Below are positions 1-6,175 of a stretch of DNA of 20,689 bases, one piece after another. How positions within the stretch are numbered: the stretch's first letter is position 1; each line of letters starts with the position of its first letter. Location of the stretch: positions 1 to 20,689 of the forward strand of contig JAZKXV010000027.1 of the NCBI GenBank assembly GCA_045611785.1, read 5' to 3'. The notes below the pieces were generated by a model that searched no databases, was not told where the DNA came from, and saw nothing but the letters and a program-made list of their open reading frames with translations. This DNA comes from JAFTYO01 sp045611785 (GTDB lineage Bacteria; Pseudomonadota; Alphaproteobacteria; RF32; CAG-239). The translations under genes were made by a program, and so were the position numbers.

Positions 1-627
1 CATTATACCTTCATTACAACACATAAGTGAATGAGTGTTTGAGTAAAGATTGCAATCTAATAAATCAACACTCTGACAATGAACCGGAAACTCATTATAA
101 TCAATAAGCACTGCCGGAAAAACGTTGAAGGGCTCGTTTACATCACGGACAAACTCATGATAATAACGCATTGCGCCACACTCGGTTTCTTCAAACTTTC
201 TGGCATCTTTAATCGGAAAAGCGGTATCTACTCTGTAATTGATGTCATCAATGTGAATTTTACACTCAAATGGTTCCAACACCCAACAATATTCCATTTC
301 TCTGCCGTGCTTTGCAAAATTTTCTTTGCAAAATGCAACAGATGATGCAAGCGGAATTACGGGCTCAAATGTAGTGTTCCTTGTTGCTAAACGGTGTGTG
401 CTATATTTACGCCTCAACCATTGTTCTATCAAGTTTCTTGCCTCTTGACTTGATTTGGCAACACCAATACGCTCAAAAAAAGTAATGACGAAATAATAAG
501 AATAAATATCGGCAGCTAACACAAGGTCAATAAAACCTACACTTTTAGCTGGGTCATCGGTAAGTTTAAGATTTTCATCAACATACCAAAGATTTCTTAA
601 TAGTTTTTCTTTTTTGTCTGCATTCAT
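1..627 (-). CDS. orphan protein, 3' end outside window
   Basis: An uninterrupted reading frame of 209 codons runs from ATG at 627-625 off the left edge, with no stop seen, so the gene is partial. The protein begins MNADKKEKLLRNLWYVDENL. The first third is probably helical (FIDLVLAADIYSYYF, then an amphipathic RNLIEQWLRRKY stretch); the rest is rich in Cys, Tyr, Phe and Trp and ends in a Cys-rich stretch (LLDCNLYSN, then MCCNEG). I recognise no family, signal peptide or membrane segment, so it is probably cytosolic. There is no Shine-Dalgarno sequence before the ATG, but a promoter lies 45-75 bases upstream. It is divergent from the orphan gene at 782. An open frame on the other strand at 79-345 is its shadow. 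Coding status rests on frame length and promoter placement. Confidence 0.72.
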   Translation of the reverse strand, partial: MNADKKEKLLRNLWYVDENLKLTDDPAKSVGFIDLVLAADIYSYYFVITFFERIGVAKSSQEARNLIEQWLRRKYSTHRLATRNTTFEPVIPLASSVAFCKENFAKHGREMEYCWVLEPFECKIHIDDINYRVDTAFPIKDARKFEETECGAMRYYHEFVRDVNEPFNVFPAVLIDYNEFPVHCQSVDLLDCNLYSNTHSLMCCNEGIM

Positions 628-672
628 AATGATAAAAAATTTTTAATTTACACAATACTTTAATTTGTAGAT

Positions 673-702
673 TTACTACAATAGATTTTTTTTATAAGTC
701 AA
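673..702 (-). promoter_or_regulatory. promoter of the 1-627 orphan, shared bipartite motif
   Basis: On the minus strand there is a -35 TTGACT (697-702), an 18-base spacer and a -10 TAGTAA (673-678). On the plus strand it reads TTACTACAATA, six bases, then TTTTATAAGTCAA. Nearly the same arrangement lies upstream of the orphan at 1794-2603. A 6-bp inverted repeat (TTGTAG/CTACAA, 665-681) covers the -10. Confidence 0.55.
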
Positions 703-709
703 GTATGTG

Positions 710-738
710 TTGACAAATGATGAAATTTATGTTATGAA
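710..738 (+). promoter_or_regulatory. promoter of the 782 orphan
   Basis: A consensus TTGACA (710-715), a 17-base spacer and TATGAA (733-738), preceded by TGT as in an extended -10. Transcription would start near 745, giving a short leader of about 37 bases that has no Shine-Dalgarno sequence. Confidence 0.6.
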
Positions 739-781
739 AAAAGCATATTTTTGAATTATTAATCTTAAAAATTATACAATT

Positions 782-1453
782 ATGAAGCAAAGAGAAATTG
801 TTAAAAATTTCCTAAAGACGATTATTCGTTCTTACGGATTTTCTCGTAAAAAAATGCATGCTTTAGTTGATGCCTCTTTTCAGGATATGCTATTAAGCCA
901 AACCGCACCAGATTTACAAGATGAATATGTTGAGTGCCCAAAAGATCATATGGGACGAGTGTTGATGTGTGTTGATCGCAATTTGAAAATTGTGACAGAT
1001 TTCAGACAAGCCGTCGCCGCTGTCGCTTTCTTCAAAGAAGATGATAGCGAACTTTGTGACCGAAAAGATCTTGAAGGTCTTAATACCTATCAAAAGTTGG
1101 TCAATGTGGCATTTTTTGCTCCCATTGCTAAAGATAAGACTTGGCAGGAAATTCTTAAAATTAAAGAAAAATGGCAAAAAGAACATTATCCGATGTATCA
1201 TGTAAGCCTGATTTCTCATGTTTTTTGCAACATTGCCAATCTTTGTCTTTTAGATGTATTTACACACTGTTGGACCAGAAGTGCCAAAGATGACGGATAT
1301 CCGTGTTATCGTCAATATCGTGTTTGTTATCCATATGCTGAATATAGCTATGATGATGCTGTTTCTAATGTTTATGTCTCATTGGTTATGACAGAAGAAG
1401 ATTTCTTAAAAATCAATCCAGACGTTGTTTGGGAGAATACTGTATCATGGTAA
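782..1453 (+). CDS. orphan Cys- and aromatic-rich protein, 223 aa
   Basis: This is a complete frame, ATG to TAA, of 223 residues. I recognise no family. The N-terminus is basic and probably helical (KQREIVKNFLKTIIRSYGFSR); the C-terminal half is rich in Cys, Trp and Tyr (THCWTRSAKDDGYPCYRQY, then two short Tyr-rich strands). No signal peptide or transmembrane segment is obvious. No Shine-Dalgarno sequence precedes the ATG, although a strong promoter lies at 710-738. The next gene on the same strand begins 49 bases after the stop with no terminator between them, so the two are probably co-transcribed and end at the terminator at 1726. The C-terminal pattern of an aromatic-Thr-Ser/Arg strand followed by short strands faintly recalls DUF1566-like domains, which is too weak to assign. 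Confidence 0.75.
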   Translation: MKQREIVKNFLKTIIRSYGFSRKKMHALVDASFQDMLLSQTAPDLQDEYVECPKDHMGRVLMCVDRNLKIVTDFRQAVAAVAFFKEDDSELCDRKDLEGLNTYQKLVNVAFFAPIAKDKTWQEILKIKEKWQKEHYPMYHVSLISHVFCNIANLCLLDVFTHCWTRSAKDDGYPCYRQYRVCYPYAEYSYDDAVSNVYVSLVMTEEDFLKINPDVVWENTVSW

Positions 1454-1502
1454 TTGCAAGTTGCTTAAATTTTAGAGTGTTTTTTTATTAAATAAAAATA
1501 TT

Positions 1503-1703
1503 ATGAATAAATTTAATTGTTTTGACGTTATCGTTGTTAAGCCATATGTCGGTGTATGCCTCTATTCTCTTATAAGAGAAATGAAAAGCTTAAGTTCAAA
1601 AACAGGTTTACCTGTAAAGGCTAAAATAAATGATGAAGAAATAACGGTTACTGCTCTTAGTAACGTTCATCAAACCGTAGAATCTTTACAAAAAAATAAG
1701 TAA
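1503..1703 (+). CDS. small orphan protein, 66 aa
   Basis: A 66-residue frame (MNKFNCFDVIVVKPYVGVCL...) follows the 782 orphan in the same direction after 49 bases and is closed by a strong terminator 23 bases after its TAA. The predicted order is strand, helix (SLIREMKSLSSKTG), strand-turn-strand (LPVKAKINDEEITVTAL), helix (HQTVESLQKN), a compact alpha/beta layout. It has some resemblance in layout to HPr, but the phosphorylatable His and its surrounding motif are absent, so I do not call it HPr. No Shine-Dalgarno sequence is visible. Coding is supported by its operon position, the terminator and sensible composition. Function is unknown. Confidence 0.6.
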   Translation: MNKFNCFDVIVVKPYVGVCLYSLIREMKSLSSKTGLPVKAKINDEEITVTALSNVHQTVESLQKNK

Positions 1704-1725
1704 ACTTGGTTTAATAACCTTTATT

Positions 1726-1756
1726 AACCCCTCACTTTGTGTGAGGGGTTTTATAT
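1726..1756 (+). terminator. intrinsic terminator after the 1503 gene
   Basis: A perfect 10-bp stem, AACCCCTCAC/GTGAGGGGTT (1726-1735, 1741-1750), with a 5-base loop, followed by TTATATTT. It ends the 782-1503 transcript. Confidence 0.9.
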
Positions 1757-1767
1757 TTATATATAGT

Positions 1768-1792
1768 AAAAGCCTCCTAATGGAGGCTTTTT
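1768..1792. terminator. bidirectional terminator between convergent genes
   Basis: A 10-bp stem, AAAAGCCTCC/GGAGGCTTTT, with loop TAAT, flanked by A and T tracts so that it can work on both strands. The stop codon of the minus-strand gene (1794-1796) lies directly beside it. It serves the 1794-2603 gene and backs up the terminator at 1726. Confidence 0.88.
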
Positions 1793-1793
1793 G

Positions 1794-2603
1794 TTACAAT
1801 GCAAAACCAGAAAAATCGGTTTTGATGTTCATGCTCATTTCGCTAAAGCGTAAAACGGAAAGCTCTTGTTCATTTTTTACCTTAAAGGCCATTAAAGGAG
1901 CAATAACGCTTTGACCTAAATAATGTCCGACCAAAAACTCTTCATCTTTTTGCGGTTTTCTGAATGGGCCACAAAAATCATGGTTTCCATTCAATTCCTC
2001 ACAAAAACGGTCTAAAGCACAAGGAAAAACAACAAATTCCTGTCCATCATTTTGAGTCAAAACCCACACAGGTTCATTATAGCTTGTTACTTTTAACTCA
2101 ATGTTTTTTACATCCTTGACGAAATCTCTGAACGGAAAACCGTTTATAATGTCTTGAGGAGTTAAAAACAAAATTGGACATATAGGTTGATGTTCGTTAT
2201 AAGAACGATTCCACCAATAATCAGGAAAAATAATCGGATTTTCCTCATCTGTAGTGTTAAAAACAGTTTCCACAGTCTTATTATCAATGTTCCAATGATG
2301 AAAGTATGAATTCCACGCCGGAGTATCTGTTAATTTTAAAAACGAAACTGTAATCCAATGCGGATATTTTCTCTGAACAGATAACGAGCAAAACTCATGA
2401 TCAAATATAAAATATTCAATCTCTTCCTTACCTGGTATTGTTAACGGAACAATCCATTTGGGCGCATCATCAGGAAAAAGATATTCTAATCTGATATCTT
2501 TTTCATCACATAGCTTATACTCTAAACCTGCTTTATGAGAGCAGATAAAATTAACTAAGGCTAAAATATCCTTAGCTGTTGTAATGGTTTTGGTTGTTTT
2601 CAT
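1794..2603 (-). CDS. orphan protein, 269 aa
   Basis: This is a complete frame of 269 residues, starting MKTTKTITTAKDILALVNFI. I recognise no family. It contains many aromatic residues (PHWITVSFLKL, PDYWWNRSYNEH), seven cysteines and a late Cys cluster (FPCALDRFCEELNGNHDFCG). No signal peptide or transmembrane helix is apparent, so it is probably cytosolic. It stands alone: its own promoter at 2654-2682 and a terminator abutting the stop codon. No Shine-Dalgarno sequence precedes the ATG. The promoter closely matches that of the gene at 1-627, which suggests co-regulation or a common origin of the upstream regions, although I saw no convincing similarity between the two proteins. Confidence 0.75.
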   Translation of the reverse strand: MKTTKTITTAKDILALVNFICSHKAGLEYKLCDEKDIRLEYLFPDDAPKWIVPLTIPGKEEIEYFIFDHEFCSLSVQRKYPHWITVSFLKLTDTPAWNSYFHHWNIDNKTVETVFNTTDEENPIIFPDYWWNRSYNEHQPICPILFLTPQDIINGFPFRDFVKDVKNIELKVTSYNEPVWVLTQNDGQEFVVFPCALDRFCEELNGNHDFCGPFRKPQKDEEFLVGHYLGQSVIAPLMAFKVKNEQELSVLRFSEMSMNIKTDFSGFAL

Positions 2604-2653
2604 ATGGATATAATTTTAAAATTGTTTAACATCATAATTAACTTTGATGCATT

Positions 2654-2682
2654 ACTGTACAATAACATGTTTTATAAGTCAA
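2654..2682 (-). promoter_or_regulatory. promoter of the 1794-2603 orphan
   Basis: On the minus strand: TTGACT (2677-2682), 17 bases, TACAGT (2654-2659). On the plus strand it reads TTAC-TG-TACAATA, five bases, TTTTATAAGTCAA, nearly the arrangement at 673-702. Confidence 0.55.
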
Positions 2683-2705
2683 ACAATATGTATTTATACC
2701 ATAAC

Positions 2706-2735
2706 AAAAAAACCTCCTAAAAAGGAGGCTTTTTA
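2706..2735 (-). terminator. terminator after the 2755-3288 gene
   Basis: Arms CCTCC/GGAGG with flanking A5/T5 pairing and one A-C mismatch, loop TAAAAA. Read on the minus strand, the stem is followed by a run of T. It lies about 20 bases beyond the stop codon of the 2755-3288 gene. Confidence 0.78.
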
Positions 2736-2754
2736 CGTGGTTGGGAGTTACACT

Positions 2755-3288
2755 TTACTTGTGGAAATTTTTGCAACCTCGAAGGTGCGCTTTCTTGCCG
2801 CGATAAGGGTCATAATTGTAACAAACGGCATCCGATACTGAGTATACCTTTCGTACAAATTCTTTTTTGTTAGACCACATATGGCTTGTCCAATACACAC
2901 CGTCGAGAAAATCATCCGCTTCAACTTCATGAGCTCTAAGGATGGCAAATGTCGATTTAATGAACGGCATACGCTCTCTCACTTGCATCAAGTCACTAAC
3001 TGAAGGAAAGAACATATCTTTCAATAGATGGCAAGCTTTGAACATGTCAACATTTGCATATTGTCCGGTAAGCGGCCATACAATGTCATTAATCAAAATA
3101 CCGAACGCCTGCTCCTTTTTCTCTTTGTCCAAATATGGATAAGCCTCTAGGCAACCATTTTCTTTCAAATAGACAATTGGAAGAGGTGTTTCCACATGAC
3201 ACTCTTTTTCTAAGATGTTTACCCACTCTAAAGCTTCTTCTTTGGTAACTTTCAAGTTACGCAATGCGTCAATTTTCTCTTTATTCAT
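2755..3288 (-). CDS. orphan protein, possible DUF1566-like C-terminus
   Basis: This is a complete 177-residue frame starting MNKEKIDALRNLKVTKEEAL. The N-terminal 35 residues look helical; a middle part follows (PIVYLKENGCLEAYPYLDKE, then GILINDIVWPL). The C-terminal 80 residues run as PSVSDLMQVRERMPF, DDFLDGVYWTSHMWSNKKEF, VCYNYDPYRGKKAHLRGCK. This order (a PS..DL helix, a YWTS strand, then short strands ending in a basic R-G stretch) resembles DUF1566/Fib_succ_major domains of the C-type-lectin-like fold, whose hallmark is a YWSS strand. That is a pattern match by eye only. No signal peptide is present, unlike many exported members of those families. The gene has a strong promoter with an overlapping palindrome and its own terminator, and lacks a Shine-Dalgarno sequence. 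Confidence 0.72.
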   Translation of the reverse strand: MNKEKIDALRNLKVTKEEALEWVNILEKECHVETPLPIVYLKENGCLEAYPYLDKEKKEQAFGILINDIVWPLTGQYANVDMFKACHLLKDMFFPSVSDLMQVRERMPFIKSTFAILRAHEVEADDFLDGVYWTSHMWSNKKEFVRKVYSVSDAVCYNYDPYRGKKAHLRGCKNFHK

Positions 3289-3318
3289 AACAGTACAGAA
3301 TTATAAGTTTGTTCAATC

Positions 3319-3346
3319 ATGCTATCATATTTATTTGTTTTGTCAA
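3319..3346 (-). promoter_or_regulatory. promoter of the 2755-3288 gene
   Basis: On the minus strand: TTGACA (3341-3346), a 16-base spacer and TAGCAT (3319-3324) preceded by TGA, an extended -10. The start codon lies about 24 bases past the expected transcription start, with no Shine-Dalgarno sequence. Confidence 0.62.
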
Positions 3347-3359
3347 CAAATAAATATGA
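3325..3359. repeat. 15-bp perfect inverted repeat over the promoter
   Basis: Arms 3325-3339 and 3345-3359 (TCATATTTATTTGTT and its exact reverse complement) are separated by five bases. The loop and one arm overlap the -35 hexamer and the arms extend into the spacer, which is where a repressor operator would sit. The stem is almost all A/T and no T-run follows it on the minus strand, so it is a poor terminator for thyA. Confidence 0.7.
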
Positions 3360-3380
3360 AAATAATAAAACTTATAAAAC

Positions 3381-4166
3381 CTATACAGCAACTTTTCCTT
3401 TAATAACCCCATAGCTTTCATAACCTACAAGCTCGAAGTCTTCATATTTAAAATCATTTATATTTTTTACTTCAGGATTTATTTTCATTGTCGGTAATTG
3501 AAGAGGTGTGTGAGAAAGTTGTTCTTTAACTTGTTCAAAATGGTTATGATAAATATGCGTATCTCCTAACGTATGAACAAACTCTCCAACTTCCAAATTG
3601 CAAACTTGGGCAATCATCATTGTTAAAAGTGCGTAAGATGCAATATTAAAAGGCACACCTAAAAACATGTCACAAGAACGCTGGTATAACATACATGACA
3701 ATTTTCCATTTGCTACGTAAAACTGAAACATCATATGACAAGGAGGTAACTTCATTTCTGGGATTTTGCTGACATTCCATGCAGAAATAATCATTCTTCT
3801 ATCATTAGGGTTATTTTTTAAGCGTTCAATTACATCTGCTAATTGGTCTACACCCTCACCGTTCCAATTGCGCCACTGAGAACCATAAACAGGACCTAAA
3901 TCGCCATTTTTATCGGCCCACTCATTCCATATTCTGACACCGTTATCTTGCAAATATTTAATATTAGTATCACCTTTAATAAACCATAACAACTCATGAA
4001 TAATGCTTTTTAAGTGAACTTTTTTAGTTGTTACAAGCGGAAAACCTTTGCTTAAGTCAAAACGCATTTGGCGTCCGAACACAGATCTGGTACCCACACC
4101 TGTTCTATCTGCTTTATCGACTCCGTTATCTAAAATGTCTTGTAACAAATCAAGATATTGTTTCAT
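3381..4166 (-). CDS. thyA: thymidylate synthase
   Basis: ThyA methylates dUMP to dTMP using 5,10-methylene-tetrahydrofolate as carbon donor and reductant, releasing dihydrofolate. The 261-residue protein is full length for the classical family (264 in E. coli). Visible signatures are the phosphate-binding Arg in DRTGVGT (R21), RRMIISAWN at 123-131, the nucleophile C143 in LPPCHMMFQF, QRSCD at 162-166, the dUMP-binding Asn in VPFNIASY (N174) and GDTHIYHNH at 201-209. The stop is TAG. The start ATG directly abuts the TAA of folA, with GGAG eight bases upstream inside the folA end, so the pair is translationally coupled. The pairing makes sense because FolA regenerates the tetrahydrofolate that ThyA oxidises. 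Confidence 0.98.
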   Translation of the reverse strand: MKQYLDLLQDILDNGVDKADRTGVGTRSVFGRQMRFDLSKGFPLVTTKKVHLKSIIHELLWFIKGDTNIKYLQDNGVRIWNEWADKNGDLGPVYGSQWRNWNGEGVDQLADVIERLKNNPNDRRMIISAWNVSKIPEMKLPPCHMMFQFYVANGKLSCMLYQRSCDMFLGVPFNIASYALLTMMIAQVCNLEVGEFVHTLGDTHIYHNHFEQVKEQLSHTPLQLPTMKINPEVKNINDFKYEDFELVGYESYGVIKGKVAV

Positions 4167-4745
4167 TTATAATTCTCCATTATTTTCAATTGCATACACT
4201 ATTCTTTTAAGAACCGATTGTTCAACAAAACCACCTTTTTTAACCCATATGCTAGTAATGATGTTATCTTGTTCATAATCTATTGAAATTTTGAAATATT
4301 TTTTATGTAATATTTCAATGCATTCGCTAATATCAATTTTTGGGCCGCTTAAATCAGGATTAAGTTCTCCTTTATACATACTATCTACAACTATATCAGG
4401 TAATAGTTTTTCATGCAAAGTCATGAAAAGTTTGTATATTGTAGCTCCTCCGGATATATATAAATCTTCTTCAAATTCTTTGAACTTCTTAATATCAGTA
4501 ACTACAAAGTGATTTTGTTTATCAGAAACTTCGTAGTTTTCATTAAATGTAAGCACATAAATTTTTCTGTTTGGTAAAGTTCTATTAGGAAAACTTTCAT
4601 AAGTTTTTTCACCGGCAACCAAGTTTTGCCCTTCCGTAATGCGTCTGAAGCGCTTAAAATCTGACGAAACTCGCCACGGAATTTCAGGACCGATACCGAT
4701 TATATTGTCATTTTGATGTCGGCACCATACAGCAACTTTTGTCAT
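4167..4745 (-). CDS. folA: dihydrofolate reductase, divergent
   Basis: It reduces dihydrofolate to tetrahydrofolate with NADPH. Seen: IIGIGPEIPWRVSSDFKRF at 15-33, with W24 and the likely catalytic acid D29 (W22 and D27 of E. coli), and the nucleotide-binding ISGGATIY motif near residues 95-102. Two things are unusual. The GRxT motif, whose Arg (R44 in E. coli) contacts the NADPH 2'-phosphate, reads GEKT here (G45-E46). The protein has 192 residues against about 160, with a C-terminal tail of roughly 24 residues after the last expected strand (IITSIWVKK). A clear AAAGGAG precedes the ATG, and a promoter lies at 4772-4800. It forms an operon with thyA, whose ATG abuts the stop. Confidence 0.93.
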   Translation of the reverse strand: MTKVAVWCRHQNDNIIGIGPEIPWRVSSDFKRFRRITEGQNLVAGEKTYESFPNRTLPNRKIYVLTFNENYEVSDKQNHFVVTDIKKFKEFEEDLYISGGATIYKLFMTLHEKLLPDIVVDSMYKGELNPDLSGPKIDISECIEILHKKYFKISIDYEQDNIITSIWVKKGGFVEQSVLKRIVYAIENNGEL

Positions 4746-4760
4746 TTTATACTCCTTTAT

Positions 4761-4800
4761 TTGTTACGAAAATCATAACAACAGGTAATATAAAACTCAA
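4761..4800 (-). promoter_or_regulatory. folA-thyA promoter with overlapping inverted repeat
   Basis: On the minus strand: TTGAGT (4795-4800), 17 bases, TATGAT (4772-4777) preceded by TGT, an extended -10. Transcription would start near 4765. A 6-bp inverted repeat, TTGTTA/TAACAA (4761-4766, 4776-4781), straddles the -10 and start region and may be an operator. Confidence 0.55.
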
Positions 4801-4827
4801 TTAGTTTTGATTTTTTAGTAACATGTT

Positions 4828-5514
4828 TTATTTTATCTCAGATGCTATAAAGTCTATTTCTTCATTACTTACTTCATGATCTAGATTTTCATAAGTAACT
4901 GCAATCGCATCAACACCTAATGTTTTGAGCGTGTCCACACTATAATCCATGCACTTATACTGCACTTGTTTATCTTGTTTGCCATGCATTAGGTATACTT
5001 TAGGTTTAGATTTTATTTTATCATTTAAATGTACATTTGCTGCAACCAACCCTGAACAAGAAAAACAACCGCCTATTTTGTTTTTTCGAATAAGAGATGT
5101 CCATATACCAAGCATTGCTCCTTGTGAGAAGCCGGCTATATATGTTTGCTTGTCGGTAAAATTATATTGTTTTTGAATGTTATCAATAAAATCATTTATT
5201 TCGGTTGCTGTTAAAAGCAATTCTTGACCTACTTGATTATATATATCAGCAATTTCTTCAACCGGCGTTTCAGACATTAATCTTTTACCTTCAATGTCAA
5301 ACCCTGATACTTTCCACCAACTATGCCGTTTATTGTCTTTTGTTGATATCTTTTTACCAACAGGAGCAACAATTGCCAAGTTTTGTGTTTTTAACAACAG
5401 CGCATTGTATATATGTAACATTTCTTCATAAGTGTTATTATATCCATGCAAAAAGAATATCCATTTATCAGGAGTTTTACAATTTGATAAATATTGATAA
5501 GAAAATTCAGCCAC
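4828..5514 (-). CDS. alpha/beta hydrolase, carboxylesterase/phospholipase type
   Basis: This is a serine esterase of the phospholipase/carboxylesterase (Abhydrolase_2) group, probably cytosolic and acting on a small ester or lysophospholipid; the substrate cannot be told. Numbered from a GTG at 5520, the motifs are HGYNN at 25-29 (oxyanion region), the nucleophile S132 in AGFSQGA, D183 in MHGKQDKQV and H215 in LDHEVS, a complete catalytic triad. I prefer the second GTG (5514-5512), which gives MAEFSYQYL and 228 residues. The first GTG overlaps the Shine-Dalgarno sequence GAGAGG, which sits five bases before the second. It lies upstream of folA on the same strand across an 82-base gap containing the folA promoter. 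Confidence 0.9.
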   Translation of the reverse strand: MAEFSYQYLSNCKTPDKWIFFLHGYNNTYEEMLHIYNALLLKTQNLAIVAPVGKKISTKDNKRHSWWKVSGFDIEGKRLMSETPVEEIADIYNQVGQELLLTATEINDFIDNIQKQYNFTDKQTYIAGFSQGAMLGIWTSLIRKNKIGGCFSCSGLVAANVHLNDKIKSKPKVYLMHGKQDKQVQYKCMDYSVDTLKTLGVDAIAVTYENLDHEVSNEEIDFIASEIK

Positions 5515-5523
5515 AAACACCTC

Positions 5524-5556
5524 TCTTAATATAATTTATTTTTGTTTATATTAAGA
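5524..5556. repeat. 11-bp perfect inverted repeat before the hydrolase start
   Basis: TCTTAATATAA (5524-5534) and its exact complement (5546-5556) are separated by 11 bases. On the minus strand the proximal arm runs into the Shine-Dalgarno region of the hydrolase, so it could act as an operator or as an mRNA hairpin that hides the ribosome site. Confidence 0.55.
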
Positions 5557-5572
5557 ATATTTAAATTTCATT

Positions 5573-5601
5573 AAAAAAAAGGAGGTAGAACCTCCTTTTT
5601 T
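5573..5601. terminator. terminator fused to the stop of the 5600 gene
   Basis: GGAGGT/ACCTCC stem (5581-5586, 5590-5595) with A8 and T6 flanks, loop AGA. On the minus strand the TAA stop (5602-5600) leads straight into the stem and a run of eight T follows. It may also work on the plus strand. Confidence 0.85.
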
Positions 5602-6103
5602 AATTCATAAATTCCGAAAAAGTAAGGAAATCTCCCCTACCCTCAGATACATAGCGATTAAGTGCCACTTCTGCGACGTCAACCATCGTAAGCTCAACAT
5701 CATTCTTTTTCAGGTTACTACAAGTATTCATTGCTTCCTTAATGTGTAACAGCATATAAGTAACACCCTTTCTTCTTAGTGTTTCATGCTGTGCTTTTGC
5801 TTGGGCATACTTTTCAAGACTTTCATTCCAATTCTGAATTTTATCAGACTTGTATGACATAAGTCGGAAAATTTCTGCGTAGTAATTTTCGTAAAGAGCC
5901 TGTGTCAAATCATCTATTGACATCTTACAATAATTTTCAGGTTCATCATCGCATGCAACCAACATAAGGCAATTGTATTTGCAGTAGGTTCGTACGATAT
6001 GCTTAAACCATTTTTTAAATCGGTACAGCCATTCCTCATTTGTTAACGACATGATATCAGTAAATTCATCTAATTCACTGATGTTTAATTTGATACTTTC
6101 CAT
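5600..6103 (-). CDS. orphan mostly helical protein, 167 aa
   Basis: The protein starts MESIKLNISELDEFTDIMSL and is predicted to be mostly helical. It has an N-terminal Cys group (TYCKYNCLMLVACDDEPENYC) and ends VSEGRGDFLTFSEFMN. I recognise no family, and no signal peptide or membrane segment is seen. The frame also contains an in-frame ATG at 6157, but that codon lies inside the promoter (-35 at 6162-6167, -10 at 6140-6145) and before the expected transcription start, so the ATG at 6103 is the likely start. There is no Shine-Dalgarno sequence. The gene is monocistronic, with a terminator at its stop codon and a palindrome over its -10. Confidence 0.75.
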   Translation of the reverse strand: MESIKLNISELDEFTDIMSLTNEEWLYRFKKWFKHIVRTYCKYNCLMLVACDDEPENYCKMSIDDLTQALYENYYAEIFRLMSYKSDKIQNWNESLEKYAQAKAQHETLRRKGVTYMLLHIKEAMNTCSNLKKNDVELTMVDVAEVALNRYVSEGRGDFLTFSEFMN

Positions 6104-6127
6104 AAGACTTGTATTAATTAATAATTT

Positions 6128-6167
6128 GATTGTGTGAATATGATAACACAATCGCACATTTTGTCAA
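6128..6167 (-). promoter_or_regulatory. promoter and operator-like palindrome of the 5600 gene
   Basis: On the minus strand: TTGACA (6162-6167), 16 bases, TATCAT (6140-6145) with TGT before it. The inverted repeat GATTGTGT/ACACAATC (6128-6135, 6146-6153) brackets the -10 symmetrically with a 10-base centre, a typical repressor-operator position. Confidence 0.68.
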
Positions 6168-6175
6168 CTTATTTT

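Noticed and set aside
914..1219. Minus-strand open frame inside the 782 gene
   Set aside because: It is the antisense shadow of the longer plus-strand frame, with no ribosome site and a Phe/Ile/Lys-rich composition typical of shadows.
1503..1703. HPr-like phosphocarrier
   Set aside because: Only the general alpha/beta layout is similar; the active-site His and the GLHARPA-type motif are absent.
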